Origin: Thunnus maccoyii
Lineage: Eukaryota > Chordata > Actinopteri > Scombriformes > Scombridae
NCBI RefSeq assembly: GCF_910596095.1
Contig: NC_056533.1
Coordinates: forward strand, 4,033,001 to 4,097,000
Reading direction: 5' to 3'
Length of the DNA: 64,000 nucleotides
The position numbers and the translations under genes are program-made. Positions 38,260-50,771 of this stretch are shown piece by piece; position 1 is the stretch's first letter; the number at the start of each line of letters is the position of its first letter. The notes below the pieces were generated by a model, which saw only the letters and a list, made by a program, of their open reading frames with translations, was not told the origin of the DNA and ran no database searches.

Positions 38260-41161
38260 TCAACTGTGTGGGAAAGCCCAAATATGGTTTATCTGAGTAC
38301 AGAGAAACCCAAAGAATCAGCTGAACTCACAGGCTTATCAGTCACATGATGTAAAGAAACACCTCCATTCTGTTATTGGTGGGAAAAGGACACTTGTTCC
38401 ACTTTCCATCATACTATACAGAACACACGGATTTCATATGTTAAAAACATGTTCTATTTCCATGGTTTGCATTCAAGATTGAAAAGTTTAACAAATTGTA
38501 ATTTACATACACCATTAATTTGACCTCTGGTGTTTTATATATTAATTAATTCTATATTAAATCATATGTCTGTGCTTTAATAATAATAATGAGCTTAGAG
38601 TAAAACACCTGCACAGGTGAACAAAATAAAAGCAACACCTGTCCACTTCATAGAAAAAGACAATGGAAAACATAGAGGAGCATTTTTTTTATTCTAATGC
38701 AGTCTATTACAAAACCACTACAATTTGCTACAGTTGTTAGAGTTGAATAGCTTTTCTTTACACAAATGTATTAGTCCATTTATTGCACAGCTATTGTAGA
38801 GGATAGTATATTTTATAAGTGTTTTTTTTTATTTTATCTGCACCTATACCTTTTCAGAATAAGAACGTTCCTGGAGTCCCAAGGGGTTCAATATTATTTT
38901 AAAAAGCTTATTACAAATACATAATTACACAAAAACCTTTTTGAAATATATAAATTGAACACTAATTTGTAAAAAATATTATTTCATCATTATTTTCATG
39001 ATAACAGTTTTATAGGAGTGATTTTCATTTTCTTTGAAGTTCTTTTTAAAGTAAAAAAATGCCCTTTTTCAAAAGTTTGTATTTTGTAGCCTAATGATGT
39101 TTTTTCTGCAATTCGTGTCATTTTTTCAGGACTGTGACTTATCACTTCCCCCTCACCTTTCAGCCTTCTTCTTAAGATAGAAAGCTTAACAACTCCAGCC
39201 AGATCCAGCCATCTAGCTCCTGTTAGCTTGCGCAACAACCATGTCAACGTAATTCTGAGTCAACAGTCTAGCTGCTGCTACACAGATACAGAAACTCAAC
39301 ATTGACTTTAGCTTAACGAGGATGCACATGCTACCTACCTAGCTGGCAAACTAGCAAGGTGATTGATTAATTTAGAATGACCTCAGCAGCATTTTGATTC
39401 CAAAGACACACAACACTATGAGGAGGTTGCTTTGGTTGCTCTAGCCAACAGGAGTTAATTAACACTGCTATGATATCAGATTCACATGTTTTTACCAATT
39501 TATTGTTTTTTTCATGTCTTTTTTAATTCCATATGTCCCACATGTGTGTTAGTAGACATATTCAGCGTACTGAGTCTGACCAGAAAAAAAGGGTTATCAA
39601 GTACAGTATATGCTACAGTGTTAACACCTGTGTGTGTTTATCCAACAGCTTCACTGCAGCCTGTCCAAGGCCAACAAATCACTAAAAATGTGAACACTGC
39701 TGATAACCTGCATAGGTTATATAACAAATCTGAATTCAGCTTTTATCACTGTTTATGTTTCACTGCAATAACGTTCGGCTGCACATCATTTTCATTCATT
39801 TTGAATGTTGTGTTAACACTACTCTTTTTAAACTGCATTCTCTTCACAGCCTAATGTCATGTGACTTCTATGATCAAAATGTAAAGATTCAGTCACAACA
39901 TGGGTGCTGAAAACTAAACACCCAGCCGGTTTTGTTCATTGACAATTCCAACCAAGTTTTATTCTAACAAGATGGCTGCGTCCTCAATGTTGACAAAAAA
40001 AGAGAAAACCAGTGTGACTTTGCGCAATTTTACTTTGAACTGAAAGCAAGAAGGAAAATATGGAGTAGCAGCTGACTGGAAGATGTGGATAACATGATGG
40101 TCTGTTTTATTTCTGCTTCAGTAATATTAAAATCATGTTGATTACAGTCTATCGAAGGTCTTTTGACAGCAGTCATGTGGGAAATCAGATAGAGGAACTG
40201 TTCAAACTGCAAGACCAAAATTTCTGACCCGAGGAAATCTAATTAAATAAGGTATCTTGACCCCCCTCAAACTAGCAGCAGATCTGGGGAAGATTCATCC
40301 TTATTCTTTAATTAGTTGGGGGCGACCAATTTGGGGTTCAAATCAGGTTAAATCTGTAGTGTCTGGCCAGCATTACTGATGTAACAGATGTTATACGCCA
40401 ACAATTAATATGAAGGAATGAATTCAATATCTGTTGCCGCCTCAGTACTAAAACACAGCTGCTAGCAGTGCTGCTTCTACATTACATTAAATAACTTTGC
40501 ATTGTATCATGTACATATTAGATTTAATGTTATAGTCCTATCTTCACCTGTTAATTAACAATGTACATTTTTTTTGTCGAATCTTTACAGGTAAGTATCT
40601 CATTTGGATCAAACAGAAACAGGCTGACATGATATGCGATATCTGAAAATGCATTTTTATTCATTATTAATATTCCATCAAGTGCACAAGCAGTTATACA
40701 CATACAGTATATGTAAAACTTGTGTTGTTGTCTCTGGACAACTGCGTTGCCAATACTTTTGAAGCTAATGAAATCAATATCATATTTTGCTAAATTAAAT
40801 CAAATCTGAATTTTATTAAGCACATTCATGAAGCAGAAGATGCATTACTGGTGGTGCTTATAGGTGAGAAGCTGCATGATTTGCCTCCTGTTGAAAAAAC
40901 AATTGAAGATGTTCAAAATAACGATAACATGCATATGTGCGCACACTCTGGCGTATACATACAGTAAAACCAGTAAAACATTAAAGTCCTTTGGCTACAG
41001 TTCTATGATTTCATAATAAAACAAAGTACAGTAAATAGTAAAGATGAAAACCTCCATCTGACCACAAAATAATATGTTTACTTTATATCTCATTGATGAT
41101 GGTGTGCACAGATACTTACTTTCTTTTCTAGAGGAATTCATTTCTTTCCAAAGGTTCCACG
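38260..41161. other. Intergenic DNA between astacin genes A and B, no gene seen
   Basis: AT-rich sequence with no exon chain. The longest open frame (39486-39854, plus) is low-complexity and Phe/Leu-rich, with no recognisable motif. Near 38620-38640 there is a sequence with AATAAAAGCAACACCTG. Confidence 0.5.
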
Positions 41162-44100
41162 TTAGGCCTGGTTGAATCTGAAATTGATTTTAAAAAGACA
41201 GCAAAATCTGAAAAAGTTGCTTCATTTCTTAAAAGTACTGCTGCAAAGTGAACATGCATATGTCTATTCACTAGTCTGTCCATTTTGGCAGTAGGGAGAT
41301 AGATACAGTAGTATGATGAGAGTACAGTTGGTAGGTGGGTAGGCTAGTGGGTTAGTAGGTAGGAAGGTGAGGATGAGTAGAAAGGTGAGAAGGTCTGTAG
41401 TTCAGAGGGAATATACAGAGGGAACACAGATAGAAAACTAAGTAGTAACAGGCTAAAAATTGGGCAAAAGTTACCTACTGCAGCGATAAAGACGGTTCAC
41501 CCGTAGGATGTCAACACGACTCATCTGGACAGCCCTGCCAATGGCTACATTGCTGTTGGGGATGGGAACAATGGTTGGCTCCCTGTTCCTAGAGAAGGCA
41601 TACCTGTGGTGCAAACAGACAGTAGTGAAGATGAGTTTAAAATGCAAACCTATAACAATTTTCTGTTTTCATAACTGCTCAAATCTTGTTCAATAGGAAC
41701 CACCAGTTCATTCCTGTAGAGCTGAGTGACTACTGATGTACAGTATGGGAGGTGCATTCAGAATCTTTTCACCACTTGGGGGCAGAAAACTCAACAACAA
41801 GCTGAAAACATAATAATATAAAGTTGGTCTGACAAACATGTCTATACACACATCTAGCAGACATAGAGCACTATTAGCATTCATTTGGTTAAGTGCTGTG
41901 TCTACTTGATTAATGTAAGCTCTTCATCAGCTAGTCTAGCTGGTGAACATTGAACATATTTAGCTGTTGAAGAGCAGGATGCAATATTTCTCTCATAAGT
42001 TGGAGAGTCCAAACCACAGTTAAGTACAGAGTATTGGACATTCAAATGCTGATGTCTGCTGGATGTGTGTTCATCATGTTCACCACAACAACTTCACAAG
42101 GTGATCTTATGTCATTTGTTTTTACAGCTTGTTGTGCTGCCTCCATTGGCCAAAAAATGAATTAAGTTGATAATATCTTTAATTTAATTTTTTTTTTTTT
42201 TTTTTAATTTTAAGTTTTTTAAAATGGCATTGGAGCAGTAGCAAAAGTTTTAGCAGGCACTTAAAGGTCGAGTTCACTTTTTTTTTCAAGCCTGTCTTAA
42301 AACAATATTCACATGCCCATATGTACATAGAAATAGAAATATTTGCATGCTGCAATCATTCCTCTTGTCCATACTGGCCATGAAGAGATCCCCCTCTAAG
42401 GTGATATACTAATATATAATGCAAGTGATGAGGTACAAAATCCTCAGGCCTTGCTCCCTGCGTAAATGCATTTTAAAGTTCATCTGAAGCTAACAAGAGG
42501 CTTCAACAGTCTGATGGACAAATCAATGGAGTAGCAAGCTTCCAAATTTGTAGTCATTTTAATACAAAATTTTGAAGTAAATTATTGTAAGTGTATATAT
42601 ATATGTGTGTATTTTCCCTCAGCTTTTTCATTGGAATTGCAGTAGGAGGGGATCTCTTCATGGCTAGTAAGGAGAGTAAGAATGAAGGAAAATGTCCAGT
42701 AACTCTTGCAATATACATATGGGTATGTGACTATTGTTTTAATACAGATTTGAAAAAATGTCAACCTGTCCTTTAAAAATGGCTTGTCATGTTATAATTA
42801 CATGACTTAATATTAATGATTTGCATCATTATACTGTTCAGTGAGTGAACTATGAGACCTACCTTCCATAGTGCATGACAGAGCTGTAGTCATAGGGAGT
42901 GCCAAGGTTATTTGTCCGAATCCTCCTGAAGTTGTGCTCCTGTCCTGCAGGGGAATCACACAAGTCATTCATATTTGATATCTGTTTGATTACAGTTTGA
43001 CAGTCAAAATGGCTGAAAAGTGCAGTAAGTGAAAAGCATGAATAGCTATATCTGCAGGAACTACATATGTCACTATTTCTGTACAAATGGTTGCTCATTC
43101 ATGAGGTTGAGTCATTTATTTGTAGGTAGTAAAGGTCAGCTGTATTAATTGCAGTACCCTGTTTTTTTTTTTTTTTTTTTGGAAAAGCATTATTAAAGTC
43201 ATAGTCATATTCTACATAATGAAAATCTTTTTCAAATTGTCGGTCAAGACTTTGATTGTAACGTAACCCACCACGAATGACGTTCTGGAGGAGGATTCGA
43301 ACATGCCGGTCCCTGTCAGAGCGAGTCTGTTCATGGTTGAAGCCCAAGGCGTGGAGCAGCTCATGTTGGACGATCTGGTGGAAAACACACCCCTGGCGAC
43401 TCAGTGACACTATCTGGCTGTTACCACGACGCCCGACAAATGAGTAACACCTGAAACAGAGCAGTTGATAAAACTATCAAACCATAAAAGAGCCTTAGCA
43501 TTCCCTCAAGAATATCCCACATCGTGTCCTTAGACACACCATGTTTGTTGACAAACTCTGGTGTAAGACCATAGGTGTAAACAGGGTCTCTGAGTGCATT
43601 CAGGCATGTGAATGTGGTATAGTGCATTGTGTGGTCCATACCCTGAGCGAGACTGGATGTCCACAAAGTCCCTCTGTCTATTCACGGGGGTGAAGCGGAC
43701 GCAGGTGGACTGAGCAAACGACCGCAGACCTCGAATGATGATGTCTCTCTCTCTGCGGGCTTAACAGAAAAAAAAACAAACACTTATTATCTGTGTAGTT
43801 GGTTTTATTGTCTTAATCTTGATGGGCAGAAAGTGATTCGTTCTGCCACTGTTTTAAAAGGGGACTGTGTAACTTTTGCTGAACAGTAGCCACTGTAGTA
43901 AAAATGGGGCAACTACTAGAGATGTAAATAAGAAATCACTTTGCTGATCTGAATCATTTCGTTCAGTTCAAAGATTTGTAGTCACTAACTATGTAAATGC
44001 AATTCAGTACATACAAAAGTAAATGAACGGATCATCGTTCAAATGCACCACATATCGACATGTTGTTCAGCACCGATGACTGTCTTTGGTTCAGTTGTAT

Positions 44101-45515
44101 GTCCAGTTTGTTGGTAGTTATTATTGAGTTCAGTAGCTTCAGTTTAAAGATTTGTTGTTCAAGATTTGTGCAACACCTCTAGCCATTAGAGATTATGGCA
44201 CATTGTATTTGAATATTGATCTGACACATGCTAAAACATAGCGGATGAGTAGCACTAGAGAATAGCAATAGTCTGCAAACTCACTCAATAATGTCTGTTT
44301 TACATATACATCAATCAATTAAGCTAAGAGTTTAAGCTAACGGTCATGCCAAGAGAATTAAGGCCGTAGCAGCAAAACCCCTGAGTGTACTGAACTGAGC
44401 AAGGGTGCGTTATATTTTGCTCTTCCATCTTTCACAAAACCAAAGTAATGCCTTCAAAAGCTAGATGGTTAGTGAGACTTACAGTACTGGTTGGAAATGC
44501 GGTAAGGTACGTAGACGTTGCCATCACTGGCTTTAGGCCACAGGCAGCCTCGTGCGGTGCAGGGGTCAGCGTTCCCTAGACCCGTTGGCACTGCTATGTC
44601 TCCAAACATCACCAGAGGTTCATCAAGGTCCTTTCCTGTAAAATGACATGATTATGGTTGAGGAAAAGTTTTCATCTTTTTACTCAAGCATAAACTCTCC
44701 TTATCCACTGACGGTTTCAAATATTTTAAGGCTAATATACTGTAATGCTTGCATTATGTAATCTCAGTTTAGATGTAAAATGATTGTCTTGTTCTTTGCA
44801 TTTGCTGCTGGAATGATAATTTCACCAAAGATGAGGTTTTATCATATTTTACTAAATCTGTACTTCATAACACAAATCAGCTGCAGTGGAGATGAACATA
44901 CCCAGATTGGCATTTGCCTTCTCTAACAGTGTGGAGACACTGAAATCATCATCCTCAATGGTGTTGCCTGTGGAATAGAAACAGTTAGTTCATGTAATTT
45001 GATTTAACTTAATTAATTGCTATATATTTACATTAACACTATATATTTACATCAAGCAAATACATTTTACTTTATGAAATGTTGGCATGTCTTACCAGAG
45101 GATTCATCACTCTTTTCGAATGAAGCCTGTGATAGGATGCAGAATTAAAAAGGTTTGTCAAATGCAACTGAATTGATATGATGCCTCTGTGATCTTGTCT
45201 GAATTAAATATTGTCTTCTGTGTAAATTCAGATAGTCAGTTGAATTCCTGCAGACTTCAATTTCAGAGGCTGCTATTGGATGAACATATGCATTTCTTTG
45301 TGGAACCACAATGGAATACAATGTAAAAACTAAAAGTATAAAATGAAAGACAAAATCCTTTTTGTTTTCTTTTCTTTTGCAATTCACCAATTATCTTTTA
45401 GAAACATTCTCTTTCTGACCATATTAATATAAAGGTGTCTGTTGATGCTTACCTGTACGGTGAAACTCTGGGCAGAGCAGAGGAGGACGCTGAGCACAGC
45501 AGTCTGGAGGATCAT
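41162..45515 (-). CDS. Astacin metalloprotease B, C6AST/hatching-enzyme type (9 exons)
   Basis: Exons: 45453-45515, 45096-45126, 44902-44967, 44483-44635, 43642-43759, 43272-43450, 42863-42944, 41475-41603, 41162-41177; 837 nt, 278 residues. Signal peptide: MILQTAVLSVLLCSAQS. Propeptide with an FGD aspartate switch (Asp66). Mature start at about Asn75 (NADPCTARGC). Zinc site [15 protein letters not shown] (His173, Glu174, His177, His183). Met-turn is the canonical SVMHY. Six cysteines are present in the mature part. The final Cys is followed by a short tail (SRFNQA), whereas A and D stop right after the Cys. Exon 2 is 31 nt where A and D have a 4-nt microexon; both leave the same phase. Sequence divergence from A and D points to an older duplicate. 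It is a secreted zinc endopeptidase; the substrate is unknown. It sits between A and pseudogene C. Confidence 0.9.
42186..42206 (+). repeat. Poly(T) run
   Basis: About 20 T residues lie in the intron of gene B between exons 7 and 8. Confidence 0.9.
43143..43181 (+). repeat. Poly(T) run close to the exon 6 donor of gene B
   Basis: A run of about 20 T (A on the coding strand) lies about 100 bases past the exon 6 donor of gene B. Confidence 0.85.
43858..43925 (+). repeat. Diverged MITE in the intron before catalytic exon 5 of gene B
   Basis: GTGTAACTTTTGCTGAACAGTAGCCACTGTAG matches the element at 36630-36740 in gene A. It is in the same orientation relative to the gene and in the same intron (between exons 4 and 5). 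Confidence 0.5.
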
Positions 45516-45576
45516 GGCTGGTTACAGGACAGCAACAACAGACCAAGAAGACACCCAGAGAGACAGAAGATCTCAA

Positions 45577-45584
45577 CCTTATAT
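45577..45584 (-). promoter_or_regulatory. TATA-like box of astacin gene B
   Basis: The minus strand reads CCACCAATATAAGG about 65 bases upstream of the start codon. Unlike A and D there is no sign of a non-coding first exon. Confidence 0.5.
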
Positions 45585-45639
45585 TGGTGGAGAGCCAACT
45601 ACTTCTCATCCAAATATGGCATGTTGCTCAATAACAGTA

Positions 45640-46240
45640 ATGCAAGAAGTACTCAGATCCAACACAACAGTGTAAAATACTCCATTACAAGTAAAAGTCC
45701 TGCATTTAAAATCCTACTTAAGTAAAGGTTAATACATATTGTCAGCTTAAGTTACTTAAAGTATTAAAAGGGTTAGGGTTTTGCAGAAAATTGGGATAGG
45801 AACAAAGATAAGTTTTCTTTTCTCTAATCTTTTCATTTCCTGTTAAAATATTAGAGAATTTAACTTGTTAGTGCCTCAACAATGAATTAAACAAAATAAT
45901 CTGAGATGTTTAGAGGGAAAATATCTCTTTAGTGGCACTGCTAGGCACCACAAATACATACCACTTTTTTAAGAAGGGGTAACATGCCAAAAAGGTTGGG
46001 AAACACTGATTTTATCTTTAACAATGCATTTTATTTTATAAAGTTTATCATTTGTTTTTTTAATGTACAATTTTAAGTAGCAAGTGACTAAAGCTGTCAA
46101 ATGAATGTAGTGTAGTAAAATGTACAATATTTGGAGTGGGTTATATGTGTAAAGTGGCTTATACTTGAGTAAAGTACAAGTGCCTCAGAATTGTACAGTA
46201 CTTGAGTAAATGTACATAGTTACATTCCACCACTGCTCAA
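45640..46240. mobile_element. Non-autonomous DNA transposon with GTACTCAGATCC / TACATTCCACCACTG ends
   Basis: The left part reads AGAAGTACTCAGATCCAAC, then TACTCCATTACAAGTAAAAGTCC. The right part reads CTTGAGTAAATGTACATAGTTACATTCCACCACTG. I remember this as one of the commonest repeats in percomorph fishes. There is no coding capacity. A partial second copy is at about 46390-46700. Confidence 0.65.
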
Positions 46241-46389
46241 CAGAGACTTACTGACAAATTCAGCTCAAGTGGAAGTGGTTATTATTGTTGAAATCAGGCT
46301 GTGGTTTTGTGTAAGATGTGGGCTTGTTTTGTATTCTGCTGTCTCATTTCCAAGCAGAAAAAGTATACAGCTTTTAACTGTAAATGATC

Positions 46390-46700
46390 TGTAGTGGTAC
46401 AGGAAATACTTAGCCCCTTTACTGAGAAAATAGTCCATTACAAGAAAAAGTCATGCAATACAAAAGTTATATCAGTAAAAGCAAGAACGTATTATGAGCA
46501 AAACGTACTTAAAAGTATTAAAAGCAAATGTTGTCATTAGGTCAAAGAGCCCCTGTCAGTGGTATCATGTATTATATTATTGATGCATTAACATGTAAGC
46601 AGCATTTTAATGTTGTAGCTGTTGTTTTGTTACTATATTGATCATATGTTCTGTATGTAAAATCTTCATCAGCAAATTAACCAATAACTTAAGTAAATGT
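46390..46700. mobile_element. Partial second copy of the CCATTACAAG repeat
   Basis: It shares TAGTCCATTACAAGAAAAAGTC, TACTTAAAAGTATTAAAAG and CTTAAGTAAATGTGGTAG with the 45640-46240 element, at higher divergence. Confidence 0.5.
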
Positions 46701-47744
46701 GGTAGAACGAAAACAATGTTCCTCATGGATGCTCTTCACCACAGGACATACTGTATGTGGGTATCACTTTATCTGCACTAAAATTATCAAATATTTTTAA
46801 ATGTTTTTGAAATGCAGTGGTAGTGATAGAACCACAGGAGGTTCTGACAAGACATATCTCACTGTTTGGAAAATCAATATTGATCTTGAGAATATATATA
46901 AAAAGCCCATTAATAGCTCATAACGCCTCCCAAATGAACAGGATGTTAGATAACAGAAACACTTGTGTTTGGACTGCATAGCTTTTAATAATTAAAAGAC
47001 GCCAATTTTAAACGTATTGTTTTCATTTATGATCGTTTCAGATGATTATCCATAACATTGAGAATCAGTTCTAGTCTGCACAACCAAACAACAGTTGTCT
47101 ATGAATAGTGAAGGTGAGAAAATTTACAATAAAAGCCTCAGTTTTATTTAGTCATTTATGAATTTAGTGATCTAACAATCTGGATGATGAATAATTCATA
47201 AGCTACTCATTTGACATCGTTCAATGATTTATATGGTGTTGCACTGAAACTAAATTAAACAAAACACACAGTTTCATCTAAGAATTACAATGTCAAATGT
47301 AAAAATATTTTTAATATTTTTATTAGGAGGTTATTTCTATAATACTTTATTTTAGTTACTATGACTCTATCAATGAACAAGCTCTTGAAGGAGGGCCTGT
47401 AGCATGTAACACAACCAAACTGAGCTACACAAAGCAGCTGCACAGCAGTACGCATAACATGAGCGTAAGATACATCCTCATGTTAATGTTATTGCATTCA
47501 CATTTACACAACCCCTCTGTGGCTAAAATCAGAGGTGCACAGTTGCAAGACAATGTGTTGTTATACGACTTCTCTAATTGTGGGCACGGTTGCGCTGTGT
47601 GTTTGGTTTGCACAGAATCTTGCAAAACCTTGCAAGAAGAGGAACAATGATTAAGAGGAATCTGAGATTGGACATATGTATCAACATTCGTATCATGTAA
47701 TGGACTGTTAATGGACTCCACTTGCATTCGTAGTGAAGAAGAAA

Positions 47745-48030
47745 AGAATTCTTACTTGGTCTTCATAAATGCAGGCTTTTGGTATTTAGGACTGTATTCA
47801 TAGTATTTAATACACATTGCAAAGTCCAGTTTGTATCTGAAATAGAGCGTATAGCCAGCAAATAGCTTTTTCTTAAAGGAACAACAATAATGAAAGTTTC
47901 CATTAAATGCAATCTGTTTGCAAATTAAGTACTATATTATATTCCATTTCTCTCATAACATAACATCATGAATTTGGCATTGCCTGGCATCGTTGAGCTT
48001 GTGGAAGTATATAAATGCATAGATTCATAT
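47745..48030. repeat. Direct repeat copy 1 (about 280 bp)
   Basis: The sequence from ATAAATGCAGGCTTTTGGTATTT to ATAAATGCATAGATTC recurs at 49055-49332 in the same orientation at roughly 90% identity by eye. This copy differs by one extra base and scattered substitutions. I do not recognise the family. Confidence 0.9.
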
Positions 48031-48179
48031 TCTCTGGGTCTTGTTACGGTTTTGACAAAGGTCCAGTTAGGGTAGCCACAAGCTCTTTTCCCTTTCCTTT
48101 CCCTCTCTTTGGCCTTGGTACTTGTGGTGGTGATGCAGGGTTTAGATAACCCCCAGCTTGGTGAGAGTCAAAGAGTATT

Positions 48180-48236
48180 GATGTGTGTGTGTGTGTGTGT
48201 GTGCGTGTGTGTTGGGGTGGGTGGTGGTGGTGGTGG
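48180..48236 (+). repeat. (TG)n plus (GGT)n microsatellite
   Basis: A TG run of about 15 units is followed by a GGTGGTGGT run. Confidence 0.9.
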
Positions 48237-48373
48237 TTTGTAAGGGGGGTTGTGATCCTAACATACAATAATCTTGATGCATTTTATGATTATGGTGTAT
48301 GGTAAAAAAAAATAACTGTGGCAAAAGGAATATTTTACAGGGGAATGTGACAATCAATGTTTATTTAAACAAA

Positions 48374-48465
48374 CAAAGAACAAGTGGTTCATATGTTAAT
48401 TCAACAACATTTTGCAAAACAAAGAACAAGTGGTTCATATGTTAATTCAACAACATTTTGCAAAA
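48374..48465 (+). repeat. Perfect tandem duplication of a 46-bp unit
   Basis: Two copies of a 46-base unit beginning CAAAGAACAAGTGGTTCAT start at 48374 and 48420 with no difference I can see. The duplication is therefore recent. Confidence 0.95.
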
Positions 48466-49054
48466 CAAACATGAACTGTGTTAAAATCAGTGAAAGAAAG
48501 ATAATGAATTAACATTTTGATTTATGTTTTATTACAGGTACCTCCGTATGCATTTACAAAGTACAAAAAAGTAAGAATAAATACTTCAAATGACCAGAGG
48601 ATCTCCCATTTTGAATGTATAGCTCTTTGTCACTTAAACAGTGCTCACATAAATATTATTATAAAACACAACCGTTCATATTCTCAGTTCAGGTTTCAAA
48701 GATCCACTGGGGTATATGTCATTATTGTACATACACAACAACTTCTTACGCACATACAAGTTCTCATCACATTGCATGCAAAAGGGACATTTCTAAACAG
48801 GAAATGTGGCTCAGTGTTGACACATCTATTGATGTAAGAGGTGATAGTGTTGCATGATGGTTTTCTGTAATCCATATTTGTTCCAGGTTCATCTGCAGGC
48901 AAGTCTCTAAACTAGATGTCATATCAGGTATGTTCTATTGGTTGATGTGAGTGGAAATTATACAATGACCTGATTTATCATCAGGCCAAGTAAATGAAGA
49001 GGACAGATTCTCTGAATCAGACAGACTGTCTTTCCTCCAGCTAATAAATATTAC

Positions 49055-49332
49055 TGCTTTGGAAATAAATGCAGGCTTTTGGTATTTTGGCCTGTATTCA
49101 TAGTATTTAATACACATCACAAAGTCCAGTTTGTACCTTAAATAGAGAGTATAGCCAGCAAATAGCTTTTTCTTAAAGGAACAACAATAATAAAAGTTTC
49201 CATTAAAAGCAATCTGTTTGCAAATTAGTACTATATTATATTCCATTTCTCTCATAACATAACATCATGACTGTGGCATCTCCTGGCATCCTTGAGCTTA
49301 TAGCAGTATATAAATGCATAGATTCTTTATCT
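49055..49332. repeat. Direct repeat copy 2 (about 280 bp)
   Basis: This is the partner of 47745-48030. The minus strand is open from about 49255 down to 48935, but the open frame is not conserved in copy 1, so coding use is unsupported. Confidence 0.9.
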
Positions 49333-49764
49333 TTCTGACTCCATGTACTGCATGATATGCAGGAGATTCCTGAGACTGATATATTGACATTCAATATATT
49401 AAAGAAAAACTGAAATAAGTAAGGTGATTTTGAATATCATCTGTATAAATCAATTTCTTACCTGTTTTTCCCACCTAAACTTACCTTTTTGGTTCAACTT
49501 TCACCTTAACCCTGATTATTAGATTAGAATTTATTTTATTCAACAGCTTTGCTGTGCAAATGTCCTGCTGCCTTATTCCCCCACCACACTTTGAAAAAGC
49601 ATGAATTCCCACAGTATTTACACAGCTGCAAAGCTGTGGCAAGCTCCAATATCAGACATAACTCTGCATGCCAACAAAGTGATTTTGTACAAGTGTGCAT
49701 TTCCCACCGTATTTCCATGATTCTTTGGGCCAAAGTGGCGCCAAGCGCAGTGCAAGTGTCTTTG

Positions 49765-50040
49765 TTATTTTAAGACCGACGCAGTGGTCATTTTCCCTTC
49801 CAGTGCCCACATTGTTAAAATAGCAATTGCACTTGCGCCCATCAGTGCGCCCATAGGCGTGTTAGTCTAAAAGTAAGGTGTGGTCAGGCGCATTGGCGGT
49901 GCATTGCTATCTTGAGGCAGCAGAGAGTGATTGCACTATTGACCAACAAAAACCTGGTCTAAAGTCAATGGCGCAGTGTTTCACTGTATTTTAAGGGCGC
50001 ATTATCAGGACAGTAATATGCACCTACACAGACGGGTGCA
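49765..50040. mobile_element. Probable DNA-transposon remnant
   Basis: The run CCGACGCAGTGGTCATTTTCCC, followed by TTGCACTTGCGCCCATCAG and AAAACCTGGTCTAAAGTCAATGG, is a composition I remember from a repeated fish element. No terminal repeats were confirmed and the family is not assigned. Confidence 0.4.
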
Positions 50041-50771
50041 CAACATGCACTCTGCTTGTTACACACACAGGACGCGGAGCAGTGCACAAACATGCAAAAG
50101 GTAACAAATAAAAGGATTACAATGTGAAAGATTATTATTGTGTATATTAATATATTTAAAAAAATACATGTCATAATGCTTAGTCATAATATTTATCAGA
50201 ATTAACTAAGCAGAGAAATGATGGATTAAATTGTTTAATTATTTGACCAAATCATGGTAATACACGTAGGTATTTAAACAGACGGACAACAATGGATCAG
50301 ACACAGATTGACTTTCCTGCTGCATCAATACATGATGACATGAGGAACACATGAGGAAATAAATGAGGCGAAAACAATGATGAAACTAATGTGAAGGAAA
50401 TAAATCTGCACAGCTTCTAGCTGCTGCCAGCAGCAGGATCAGAAACTTGAAGAGCTGATCAAGTCCTGATAACTGTGTTGATGATTCTTTACATGATTGA
50501 AATTAATGATTTAATTTTTAAACAATATTTAACAAATATTATTTAGCATTTTTGAGATTACAGTTATCAGGTTTCCATACTTTCAGCAATTAAAACCCTG
50601 CTGATTTGACCTGTTACTCCATGACTGAACAAAACCATTTTAAAGAAACCAAAGCTGTAATTAAAAAAATAAACCTTTTCAAAAACCAAACGAAGATAAA
50701 TTTGCAAAAAATTAATGAATAGGATCTTAAACTGGTGGTCTGGGGCTGACCACAGGAGGGTCCAGGAGCAG

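Larger units (their letters stand above)
46700..50770. other. Intergenic DNA between astacin gene B and pseudogene C
   Basis: No gene was recognised. It contains the direct repeat pair at 47730-48030 / 49055-49330, a (TG)n tract, a 46-bp tandem duplication and a probable MITE at 49765-50040. The open frames at 48517-48837 and 48935-49255 show no known motif. Confidence 0.5.

Noticed and set aside
39486-39854. 122-codon plus-strand open frame between astacins A and B
   Set aside because: Phe/Leu-rich low-complexity translation of AT-rich DNA, with no domain and no partner exon.
48044-48357. Minus-strand frames rich in His/Thr near 48.2 kb
   Set aside because: Produced by the (TG)n and (GGT)n simple repeats; the adjacent PKRGKGKGKE run is also low complexity.
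48935-49255. Possible gene in direct-repeat copy 2 (106 codons, minus)
   Set aside because: The frame is broken in copy 1 by a one-base difference and has no known motif, so selection on a protein is not supported.
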